Positions 1 through 13,100 of a stretch of 22,914 bases of DNA are shown piece after piece. This stretch comes from Botryllus schlosseri. Lineage: Eukaryota > Chordata > Ascidiacea > Stolidobranchia > Styelidae. The notes below the pieces were generated by a model. It searched no databases, was not told the DNA's origin, and saw only the letters and a program-made list of their open reading frames with translations. The stretch is taken from contig ATSW01003975.1 in assembly GCA_000444245.1 (NCBI GenBank), positions 1-22,914 of the forward strand, in the 5' to 3' direction. The translations under genes were made by a program, and so were the position numbers. Each line of letters starts with the position of its first letter. Positions within the stretch are counted from its first letter, which is position 1.

Positions 1-214
1 CGAGTCAAGTTGAATTTTCAAAGTACAATACATGATTCAAGGTCATTGCATTTTGCTATCTGTTTCAAATACAGATGGAGTCCCCATTTATTCTGAATCG
101 AGGAACGAATGAAGAGTTGATTATGCAGCACGCAAGAAGGCGCTCTATCGCTTATACATACGTAGAACGGTCAAACTACGTAATTATAGCGGTATAGCCT
201 CAGTCTATATATAA

Positions 215-404
215 CAGGGGTGGGAAAACTGCGACTCGCAAGCCGCATGCTGCTCTTTGAGTCGATTACTTGATGACTTGAAATTGACTCGTAAATTTTG
301 CTTCGAGTCACGAGTCAATCTGCATTTTTCAAGCGTTGAGTCAAGTCAAGTCATACGAAAAAGGTGACTCGAGTCAAGTCATGACCCGAGTCCTCCCAAC
401 ACTG
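215..404. repeat. GACTC/GAGTC-rich repeat block
   Basis: This block is dense in the pentamer GAGTC and its complement, interleaved with TGACTTGA-type words. It begins CAGGGGTGGGAAAACT and ends TCCTCCCAACACTG, which is a loose inverted match of the kind seen at hAT element ends (CAGNGNTGGGA). No convincing target duplication flanks it, so classification as a miniature hAT relative is only a guess. Confidence 0.55.
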
Positions 405-1197
405 ATCTAATGACAAGGCAAGTTTTTGCAACTTTTGTAAGCTTCCAAAATACTGAGAATTTGTAGTATGATGTTTTACGCTCTTTGTCGGAATTTTATA
501 TTGCAACTTTTTCCCCTTTTGCGCGAACCTTTTTTGCGCAAAATAGAAAAAAGTGAGTTGAAAAATATGCTGGAAAACTAATTCTAGACTGGTTCTCTCT
601 TTGATTTGCATAACAAAGAACTATGTGATGGGTTAGCTGCATCTCCGTGTTATCTATGATGCAATGGCTTGCAAGCTAGGAGTTCAGCAACTCCACCCAA
701 GCAAGACAAAGTGCCTGAACTATATGTAAATGAATCGCGTCATTATCTGTCGTTTGAATTTAAGGTCCCATTTCATGGACGTCCTGACAAGACCACTGAA
801 AATCCTAAACTATTGGGTCATACAACAGAACCATTAGAGTATGTCATACCCTAATTTAAATACATTACAAATGCAACTTTTACAAGGGTTATTTCACGAG
901 GTTCTNATNACAATTTCGCTCGTAAAATTGAAACTACTTTCCCGCTCCNCNGCTGCTATCGTGTAGGCCAAGGCATGGGGTTTGACATCTTGTGTTTGTA
1001 TTGCAGCGTTCCACTGAGCACTCCCGGCCGCATGCTCAACACACTGAATATTCCTTGTCTTCTGGTTCAACTGGTGCAGGACCCGCCCTGGACCAGGCAC
1101 GGCGAAAATGGAATTATGAAATTTATCGGTGAGCAATAGTCCTATAATATAGTATTTGCATTTTTGATCAACGGTAGTCTGTGGCAGCGTTTTAACG
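405..1197. other. no gene recognised; between two GACTC blocks
   Basis: Open frames here are short and resemble nothing I know. The stretch lies between two GACTC-rich blocks and could be the inner part of one larger repeat. It carries several ambiguous bases between 900 and 960. No ZMYND10-like exon was found in it. Confidence 0.5.
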
Positions 1198-1312
1198 ACT
1201 TGAGTCAACTTTTTCTCTTGACTTGATTAGAGTTACTAGGCAAAAATGGACTTGACTTGGCATGTCAGACACATGGATTGACTCGCGACTCGAAAAATAT
1301 CGACTCAAATGA
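1198..1312. repeat. GACTC/GAGTC-rich repeat block
   Basis: A second block of the same word composition as 215-404, with ACTTGAGTCAAC at its left and TGACTCGCGACTCGA towards its right. It lies directly left of a family A repeat copy and upstream of the first visible ZMYND10 exon. Confidence 0.5.
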
Positions 1313-1340
1313 CTTCATATTGTGATAATTATACGATGTT

Positions 1341-1462
1341 CTTTCCAATTCTCTACCAGTTGCTGATGATTACCCCTGACGAGTGTCAGCCGAAAATATT
1401 CGGGCTCATTTCAATATCAATATATTATTCAATTGTGTATTGAAGTTCTGCACCTCCAACAA
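1341..1462 (+). repeat. dispersed repeat family A, copy 1
   Basis: This is one of the fullest copies of a repeat found at nine sites in the window. Hallmark words in order are CTCTACCAGTTGCTGATGAT, TACCCCTGACGAGTGTCAGC, CGAAAATATTCGGG, TTTCAATATCAATATATTA, then TATTGAAGTTCTGCACCTCC. It ends about 24 bases before the ZMYND10 exon at 1486. Confidence 0.8.
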
Positions 1463-1485
1463 TACAATCTTTGTAAACATTCAAG

Positions 1486-2982
<1,497 letters not shown>

Positions 2983-3027
2983 TATTGGTCAGAAGATTAA
3001 GACACCCACTGTGTTTTTTCACGCTAC

Positions 3028-3097
3028 TTTATTTATCCAAAAAGTTTACGTGAAGCAGAATGTTTATTTATCCAAAAAGTTTACATGAATCAGAATG
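3028..3097. repeat. 35-bp tandem duplication downstream of ZMYND10
   Basis: Two adjacent 35-base units (3028-3062 and 3063-3097) begin TTTATTTATCCAAAAAGTTT and differ at only two positions. They lie just beyond the ZMYND10 stop, probably in its 3' UTR. Confidence 0.9.
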
Positions 3098-3279
3098 GAG
3101 TGGTTCTTCCGATATACCAGAGAGACTCTGACCTGTTCCTCCTAACACTCTCATCCTGCTACCTTGCATTAACAGAGCACTCAAACACGGTAATATGCGG
3201 CACATATTATATTTGAAATACCAATGGCTCACATAATCATATATATATAGTAGTATATAGATTCCAGTATGTGCAATAA

Positions 3280-3438
3280 GGGTTGTTCAACAATAATTGA
3301 AAATTCCTACGTGGTTTTCCACATAACTTTCCAAACTCAAATACTCAAATTTTTTTTCTACAATAACTTCAATAACTTTAGGGACTTTAGGGACCCAGTA
3401 AAATTTATTTTTAGAAAAGAGTTATTATTGAACAACCC
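3280..3438. mobile_element. 159-bp TIR element (GGGTTGTTCAA ends), PIF/Harbinger-like MITE?
   Basis: Terminal inverted repeats GGGTTGTTCAACAATAA and TTATTATTGAACAACCC bound the element. Flanks are TAA on the left and TAC on the right, close to the 3-bp TWA duplications of PIF/Harbinger elements. Related ends occur at 6471 and 18720. The superfamily call is tentative. Confidence 0.65.
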
Positions 3439-3441
3439 TAC

Positions 3442-4149
3442 CGTGCAAAAAACATCGCTGTTAAAAAAGACACTTGCTTCAATTAATGTAGTGTCGTAGT
3501 CATGGACGGAATTGGCGGCTACCCCACATCAACCCCGTATCTACGTCGCTACAACTACAGAGCTTGCGATTAAATGGAAGAAGGCAAGGATAAATATCTA
3601 CTTACTGCACACGTAAAAATTGATATAGCAAAATTACCAGACGCTAACAGTGAACGATTCCTCGACAAATCCGACGTTTTTATAGCAGCAAATTTCACAC
3701 GTAACGTCATCGTAGCCTTTGGTCAGTAATACGTTATAGAACTGTGTACAATTGAAAAGAAATTGGAATAAATATCAAACGGTGCGACACACTTTGCCAG
3801 CTATAAAACTGCAGATCTGAACAAACTGCATCATATTAAAAAGCATAGCAGCAGGAGCATTTAAAATCTATTCAGCGGAGGCTGGGCGCAATGATTCCTT
3901 GAATGTGAATTGATACGCTGTTGAATTGATACGCTGTTAACTTTGGAGTGTTGAAATTATCAACAAGAATTATCGTTGCCATACTATATTCCAAGAATTA
4001 TATTCCAATGCGGGAGCATTGATATCTCGATTGGTCGTGTCGCAGAACACAAAGCTACCNACGTTACTTTAAATGACATATTTATGTATACTATCACTCA
4101 GATCAGAAGTTTGCCCAGCCCTGAAGACTGCATTCCGCATACAACAGGT
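3442..4149. other. spacer between convergent genes; no gene recognised
   Basis: This stretch separates the 3' ends of ZMYND10 (+) and the transporter (-). It has no convincing ORF. A possible poly(A) signal, GGAATAAATATC near 3764-3775, is far from the ZMYND10 stop. One ambiguous base lies near 4060. It probably holds 3' UTRs. Confidence 0.45.
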
Positions 4150-7100
4150 TCAAGCTTTGCTGTTCTGCGTAGTCACAGGTTTAGGTGCCGGCAAACTGTA
4201 TAGATAAACTGCTACAATTACCAAAGCCGCACCGCTTACAAACACCCAAGTCAACTGGAAATTCATCCAAAATATCGATATAACAGTGGACAGCACGATT
4301 GAGATTGAAGTCGCGAAACCTTTCAAGATATTATCGGCGTACTTAATAACCATCGCCACCAGCAACCCGCCCAACGCAAACACAAGCACAATCGACCATA
4401 CTTCGAAATCATATCCGTAAAACATTCCCTTAGTAGTGACGGCCGTCCAGTTGGAAGCGTACAGACCGAACATACCGGCTATGATTCCGAACATGGACAT
4501 TTGGATGTTCCTGAGCCATATCGAGCCTTTCGAATGTTTGAGTATCTTCTCAAAGTAGACTCCAGCGAACCCGGAAGACAGACAGGACACAACGACGGCC
4601 GCTAATCCGATTAAAGGGTTCTGTTGCTCCGAGTTCTTTTCAGAGGATCCGCCGGTCTGAGTTTGTACCTGGTTAGGATTCAGAATACAGGGTCAGCATG
4701 CACAAATTGCAGCGCAAAATTTGAAACTCAATAATTACGGAGCTGGACAACCAGTAATTTTTCAGTTTTAGAATTAGTTTTGCCAAATCAGATTAAAATT
4801 AGAATTAAGGTGTTCTGAAATCTACTGAAGTTACGAATTGGAAAAAAATATGACAAATCAAGTTCAGTTTATGGCTATGTCTGAAAAGAAATCTTCAACC
4901 AGATATGGAAAATTTTCAGCTCTTGTAAATTAGACGGGAATTGTAGCTACGCAATTTTTTCGAAAATACAACAAAAGCAAGTTTAGTTCATATCAGTACA
5001 ATATACAATTGGGCTACAACTAGAAAATTTCACCTTTTCTAAATTATCCTACGGTGAATGATAGCTACACCTTTTTGTCAAATTAGTAACAGTCTACAGT
5101 TTTTAGAGCAAAATTAGGCCTACCTACATGGGTTCACACACATAAAAATCTACATCGCAAATGCAGAATTCGGTCTATGACCAAGGTGCTGGCACATGGC
5201 TTTACATGATTCCACATGTAAGAATCTTTCACATAACTACACCAGTCCTCAAACAAGTATTTGTATCGGACATAAATTAGTCCAAACCTAGACAGAAACT
5301 TGTTCTGCAGCAGCAATCTCAGGCAAAGCGCTACAGTTAATGAATATTTTATACAATCACACAATCGAAACCTCACTTGCACAATCGCTACTCCGAAGAA
5401 CAGCAGGACCATGGATATCCACTGCGTTTTGGACAAGGTTTTCCCCAACATCACCACCATGAACATGGCCGTCGTCAAGATCTTCAGCTGATAAGTAACC
5501 TGCAATTGAGAATGTCATCTTTTTGTCATACTGACAATTTGATGGCACAAAGACTTAGTGAGTAGTTCTACTTGTGGATTTTTAAATGCGAGTGGTTCTA
5601 GTTGCGCATTAAAAAAAATTTGAAGGGTATACTCTATTGAAATAAACATGAATATTTTCGGCTGACACTCACTCATCAGGGGTAATCTTCAGCAACTAGT
5701 AGAGAATTGGAAACAACATTGTATATCAACAATCGTATCACCAAATACGACGTCAACTGCATGAAATTTCAAATACCGGTAATCAGGGCGAAGAAGCACT
5801 TTGAGCTCAATGCACAATTTTTAAATGGCACATGAACTCCTGTTGGCACAAACTAGGTTGATAGGTTGAGTCCTGACAAGTGTCAGCCGAAAATATTCAG
5901 GTTTCAATATCAATATGTTGTTCAATTTTGTATTGAAGTTATGTAGCTCAAAGAAACTCTTCAAATATGTTATATATGGATTGTTGAACATACCTGATAT
6001 GTGGCCGCTGGTAAGTTTGACAAGGCCACGTACAGTAGATTATTCTGTATCGTGTAAACGATGGAAGGTACCGCCAACATGAGAGTGTCGATGGGTTGCT
6101 GGACAATGTTCTCGTTCAGGAAAGAACAGAACGCCTTGACGTTAACTGAAAAATGAAAAAATAACTTTTACAAATCTGAGAAGATTATCTCATGAAATTT
6201 TCCTACCGTTAATACTACCAAAATTTCTGAGAACAAAACTTCACTTCTGCCTGTCGAATTTATTATGCGTCGTTTTAATAGACAACCTAACCATTTCATG
6301 GGGTACCGTAACGCTTTCATTTGTAATTGACATATCCAAATTTTTTTCCTCTCACAGCAGTGCTACTGCAGGCTGGAATTGAGCCAAATTTGGTGCGCAT
6401 TGTTTTTAGACATCCTATCGAGTTCAACAAGTAGCCAGTAAAATTTGAAAAAAGTTATTTTTGAACAGCCCAAATACGGTACCGTAAACCGGGGTAACTT
6501 TGGACAATTTTCAACAATTCCGCTTTGTATCTCGGAAATGCTAGGGTGTAGGGGAGGCAAGTTTTGTGTTTTTTAGGGTCATGGAGCAAAGATTAGAATT
6601 AACTAATCCAAAATCTTCATGGTCATAAATAAGTACCTTATTTTTGTAAATTATCCGTGTCCAAAGTTACCCCTGCATGTGGGGTAACTTTGGACAATGC
6701 AGTTTTTTGTATGCCTTTACACTCAATTGTTAATGAAACCTCGTAAATGAGGCTTATTTGGTAAGAGTTGATGAGAGCAGTGGCTAAAACTGAAACAAAA
6801 TAGTATATTTCTGGCCTATTGCATGATTTTTTCCTAATCCACCCCCCCCAAAAAATAAAAAAATTAGGTAGTTTATGAAGGCTAATGCCCTCTTATTCAT
6901 CTCTTGTCTCAATTTTCCCTCATGCCTTCGCCAATTGGGACTTATAAATAACATATGGTGATAAGGGGTATCCCACTGGCAGTGTCAGCAATCAACAAAA
7001 ACATTAAACATGTTACCGTGATTTATTGCCGATTTCAAATATATTACTGTTCTTTAAACGATACACTTTCCCTTTCCTATGTCCTCTGATGGACATATTT

Positions 7101-10100
7101 GTCGTAATTTACGATATCCCATATCCAGCTGGTGCATCTTTAGGAGTGTGATAAATTTTTGAAGTAGCTTACACCCGATTACAATCTCTGAGCTCATTGC
7201 CTACCCATTTTTTCATATTTTCGCAAACTCCTAATTTATTAACCTTCTCATTCCATTTTAAAAAGCCATGTGGCCGGTGATAAGGAATATAGTTGACCAT
7301 ACACTTTGACACAGATGAAGCAGCCACTTTCCAGAGCTCTAAATATCACATTTTCCACTGTCCAAAGTTACCCCATTCTGATAAAATTTGACGGGGTAAC
7401 TTTGGACATCACATTTTCCTGTATTGATCTAAGGGTGAGCCCACTGAGATTTTTGCCATGGATTAAGCCTGCTTAGAGGTATCTGCTGCCAAGTTTTCAA
7501 TCTATGAATCACATGCTATCTATGTTTGGTTGTAAGAAGTTTAATGACCATTAATTTTGAAGAATTTGACCCCCAGCCATTAATTTATCAATGTTGGGTC
7601 AAATTTATCTTCTAGTGAAACGAATCCACATTCTATTGAGACTACTTGTGGTACTGATGCCTCATGAAAAAGAATTGGACCTCCAGCGGCGACCCTTTTC
7701 CATCAATAACCATTTAAATCTTTTACTGCTTAGTGTCCAAAGTTACCCTTAAGTCCAAAGTTACCCCGGTTTACGGTATTGATGTTTTATTTGAAGATCA
7801 TCAAATGTGAAAATTGGAATCTAAACATTACAAGCGGAAGAAATTTGCAACACGCATTCCAGATTAATAGCAAGTTGGCAATCCAGTTTGTCCAGATACA
7901 ACATGCCTCCAGGCTAATTAGTTGAGTGATTGTGAATTGACATGGCAATTTATCACTGTGCAATAGGTTTTGTTTCGGATTCCGGGGATTCACTGATTAC
8001 ATTTTTAGGTTGCCTAAAAAAACGCTGCACACCAAATTTGGCTCAATTCCGACCAGGAGAAACCGACGCAAAGCCAATTGATTTTTTTGAATTCATGCTA
8101 AAAAAAATTCATATTTTACTGTCAAGCCCATGAATTTATCGAGTTGTCTGCAAAAACGGTGCAGAACAAATTTGACGCAGTTTCAATCCGTTGAAGTGAA
8201 GTTGTTAGAGTTTTTCATTCATAATTCTGGGATTACCCACCGTCATGCTATTTCTGCAAATACCAAACTTTCAACTACATTATCTAAACTTATACCGGTT
8301 GGAAGTGAGCAAAAATTGTTAAGCATCGTTCTTTGATGCAACTTAACAATTTCATGGGATTAACAGTAAAATTTGAAACATTTTTGTAGAACTTTTTCAA
8401 TCAATTCAAAAATTGGAATGATTTCAATGCAGGGTTGTAATAACTTGAGTCACGATTTTTTGATGACTTGACTTGACTCATTTCTTCAAATGGGTAAAAT
8501 GACTCGACTTGAGTCAATTTGTGTATCGACTAGACTTGTACTCGAGTCGTGTGCGTGACTCGAACCAAGTCATATAACTAGAGACTTAGGAAGGCGAAGA
8601 CAGACATTTTATTGAAACTTCGAAGATTAGTAACGTCTCCACATGATTGATATTACCCCTAAAATTCCCGATACTTGGAAAATAGGGCTAGAAACTGTTA
8701 GGACTGAGGAAAATTCCGATACTATGAATGTGAGCCATTCATTCTATATCAATCGAGGGTAGTTGAAAAATGTGGGTTGAACCGCGTTGAACTCAAAACC
8801 TAACATTGAACGCAATGGCTTGGGCTTGAGTCACAATACTCATGACTCGGACTCGACCCTCTACTCACTGACTTGGACTTGTCTTACAAAAATATCAGTA
8901 CTACAGGTCTAGTTTTGAATAAAAACCTGAAACTGTTAACAAGAAGGAATCTAAATTTATAACCACTTGAGATATTGCTAGTATCATTTTCTACAGGTAG
9001 GAACTGACAAAATGTATCCTTATATCAAGTTGAAAAATTTTCAAAATGCCATCACTCGAAAACTTACATGAATGCTCGTGGAAGACTTTGATGAGACAAA
9101 CAATGAGTTTGACGAGTTCCGACATGACGACCGCGCTCGCGGCAAAGAACTGCGGAATGTCTCTCGTCCGGGCATGACGCATTAGCAAGATCACCGCCGT
9201 GTTTTGAAGAACCAACAGGAAGAGACACAAGTATTTCAGTTTTGCTGAAAAACAAACATTTACAAGTTCTATTATGTGACATTTCAAGGAACTCATCGGT
9301 GTACAATTGGATATTATACTCATATTGAAATAAACCGAATATTTACCGCCGATACTCATCACTCATCAGGGGTAATCGTCAACAACCAGTAAAAAATTCA
9401 AAATAACATTGTACTCCATGATGAAAATTTTCATGTCAGTGACATCATATTCGCCGATATAATTGTTATTATATCGTTGCTGTGGAATCAAAGTAGCCCC
9501 CGTCCGTTTCTCAAACTTTGTGAAAATCAAGGCTTCGCAAAATCTCCATATTCTTTCGGCCACGAACCACGCCTAAGATACGATCGAAAGAAAATGAAAA
9601 CTACACAAAAAGTCAATTCTCTCAAAATGTGTCTGAAAGATCATCCTCGTATGATTTTATTAACCTCGATCTATTTCTGTTGCGTTTCTTTCGCAAACAA
9701 ATCGAATGGCAGTCTTGTGATCACAAATTAGGGAAGTTGGCCAGAAACCTTACAACATTGCTACTCATCATATTTAAATAAATGTTTGCTATAACTTAGG
9801 GTTAACATACGCCCTCTTTTAAGAGGATTTGTCCTCTTTTTTGACTTTTTTAAAAGCGTCTTCGGAGGACGACCAAATGTCCTCTTTTGTAGAATTTTGG
9901 TTAAATATATGGCAAAATCGACATGGACAGAGTAAATCAGCACAGACGTAACGCTCCGACGCGTATTTCGGGAGCTTGGCCGGAATGTTGACCTTTTTTT
10001 TAGTGAACCAACCAACTGATAACGTGAAAGAAAAACTGTATTCTGGGACCTGAGCCAGAAAGATGACCTTTTTTTTAGTCAACCGACCACAAAGTGGGAA

Positions 10101-13100
10101 AAATTTAATATTTTTTCTCGATTTTCCTACGGTCTTGCACGTTTGAAGATTTTGAAAAAGTGACCTCTTTTCAGATTTCCAAAATATGGTAACCCTACTA
10201 TAACTCATATGGAAAAATTCAAGGTCATTCAAATGCAATACGATGCAACTGTATACAAAATCCTGTAAATCAGTAGTAGCAAAAGCAATAAGCGAAACGT
10301 ATCTATTGTTGTGTTAGCCACAGGTAGTGGGAAAATTCACATCTTTTTACACTTGCTAATTCTTTAAAATCTTGGTTATGAAGTGGTGAGAGCAAATTGA
10401 AGACGGCGGTGATGGTTTTCACCTGGCCATACAAATGCGAAATCCATTCTTAATAAAGTCCTGTTCGAAAACGCTAACAGCTTCAAGTAGGTACCCAAAC
10501 ACTGCACTTTGACTTTGCAAATCGACGATGATGGATTTGGTTTTGTTAAAAGCCTTTGCAAATACTGTAACAGATAAGGTACGGATCCAAGACTTACAAG
10601 GTCCGCCAATTCAGTACCGGTAGCCTTATTTATGGTCATAAATAAAATTTTACCATTTAACGCACTTTATAACGTAACTCATATGGAACAGATGTATCAC
10701 ACTGTGACATTTCTATAATATCCAGGACAGTCCGCGTATTTTATGCAGGGTATCAGAGTTTTGACACTCGCACAATATGCGCCGACACGCAAGCTACGTT
10801 TGTACCAAATTTCCTCGAGATCATATTTGATATTCGGGCGGGGTCCATAACGGGTGTGTCTATTTCATCAATGTCGACACCTCGACAACTATTCTACTTG
10901 AGTAGCATTATAATTCGAATTATAATTATAGCGACACAATGTTTTTCCAAATTAGATTCACAAAATATAAAACATTGCAATTATAGTCTAATTCAGTGGT
11001 CGGGAACCTTTTTGGGCCAAAGAGCCATATTGACCCAATATTTTCAAATTTAAACCCCAAGGAGCCATAAATGTCAATCAACTATTACGTCACAATTAAT
11101 TGCGTGACGTAGGCTATTCACTAATACATGCGTGCGCCATATTTTCTCCGCTCACATGCGAAGGTGGAGCCAAGCATGGTCACTACAGTAGTAAATGCTT
11201 TGAAACCTTCAATGATTGTTGGTATTTTCTATTGATGTGCATGCGCAACTCATCGTAAGTAGCTTAGAATTTATAATCACTAATATTAATCGAATGTTAT
11301 TGTCGCGCTGATTCCGAATACCGAAATATTGATCGATTTCTCCAGTATTCGGAGTGTTAGCCAAAAATGTTTGGGTATATTTCAATATGAATATTATCTA
11401 ACATACTGTGGGTGTAGGATTCATATCCAAAAAAATCGAATCAAGTTTCATTCATCCTAGTCTTTTGGGGGAACGGGGTTAGGACCCAATTCCTCCGGTA
11501 GATCTCAATCATGAAGGTACCTAATATTATCATCATTTCAAAACACCACAAGACTGCGATACATGAAAACAGGAAGGTGTCGAAACGACTCGGGAGTATA
11601 TAGTCAGACACTGAATTCAGTCCCTAGCTGATGTAAGGAAGAAGCATGCACACTGGATGGGAAGAAATATAGGATAACATAGGTAGTTAGCGTACTGTCG
11701 GATGATCCAGGACCAATATATAGTCCAGTGGTCGGGAACCTTTTTCGTCCGAAGAGCCATATTGGCCCTATTCTTTCCACCTCAACTCTCAAAGAGCCAT
11801 ATATGCCAATCAACTGTTACGTCACAATTGAAAATTAGTGACGTCATGGTAGCACTAATTCGATCCCACTACATGGGATTGCTCGTGTGCGCCATATTTT
11901 CTCTGTAAAAACTGGTATTTATTGTTCGAAATAAAGGTCGAAAAGAGAGGTAAGGCACAGATAGGCCATGCAAGCTTCACCATTGATAACGCAAATCATC
12001 ATGAGTAGTATAGAATTTATTATAACTGATATTAATCGAATGTGACTGTCACACTGATTCCAAAAATCTAAATACTTATCGACATCTCAATTCTCAAAGT
12101 ATTCGGCGGTAACATAACATCGCGCTACACGCATACATTTTACCGCCGGTACTACACAGAGCTATACTTATCAATCAAGAACGTGGATAGCTATGGCGTT
12201 GTTTGTAATTCGAGTTTGTAATTGTGAATGTCACATCCACAACAGTTCATTTCTCGCCGTAGATCAGGAAGACAATGTCTATTTGAAAACTGTGTTTTGC
12301 AATAGGGGTCGCCGTGTCTGCTATGCTCTTTGATTAATCGCACAATGCAAGATTTCGAGTAGAATTTGCGAGTGATATTGGCCGCCGGCGTGACAGTACC
12401 TTAAATTTGATGATTTTTAAAAGAGGGGCTCGTAGAAGACGGCATTGCCTTTACCTCTCAAAGACATGTTTATACTGCCGCGAGAATAATTATTCTGGCC
12501 GTGATGAAAATTTACCAACAATTCGCTGCAATATTGTTCAATTCGGCACAAAAATAAATATTTGGCAAAGAGCCATATCTTATACCCAAAAGAGCCATAT
12601 ATGGCTCGCGAGCCACATGTTCCCGACCACTGATATAGTCAATCACTAAGGACAAACCAGAAAACCAACATAGTTAGGGTTGATTCTGTAACACGGCTAA
12701 TCTGTATTAGATAGACTGATCAGTAGAACGCATATACAAGACCATGATAAATTTCGACATGTTTATTAGGCTACATTAATGGTTGGTGTCATTGGGAACA
12801 CTATATTTTTATGGGTTATATATCGGATAAGCACTCAAAATTCGTGTGATAACTTCCCTTCCCGAGGGTCGGAGGGTGAATGGATGTAAGATAAATCGTA
12901 ATTAGGTAAAAGTGATGACTAAGGCGATTTTTTGACATGTCAAAAAAAGTCAAAATTGAGTCGAAATTGCAGCGTTAGGTCAAATGTCAGAATTGTTTAC
13001 AAAGTTAAAACTTTTTTGCAACCCGCATTTCGTTTGTATCGTAGATATTGCACTGTCGGTGAACTCATCATTTGACATTTTACAGCTTGTAGCCTACTTT

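Noticed and set aside
669-854. Short ORF left of ZMYND10, considered as an upstream exon
   Set aside because: It does not resemble the ZMYND10 N-terminal half, begins at a non-ATG codon and is surrounded by GACTC repeat blocks.
5134-5376. Continuation of the transporter frame beyond 5377
   Set aside because: The frame reads through the donor GTGAGG into intron; the family sequence resumes at 4668.
10376-10639. 87-codon minus-strand ORF in transporter intron 1
   Set aside because: No recognised motif and no supporting splice sites; the transporter frame is complete without it.
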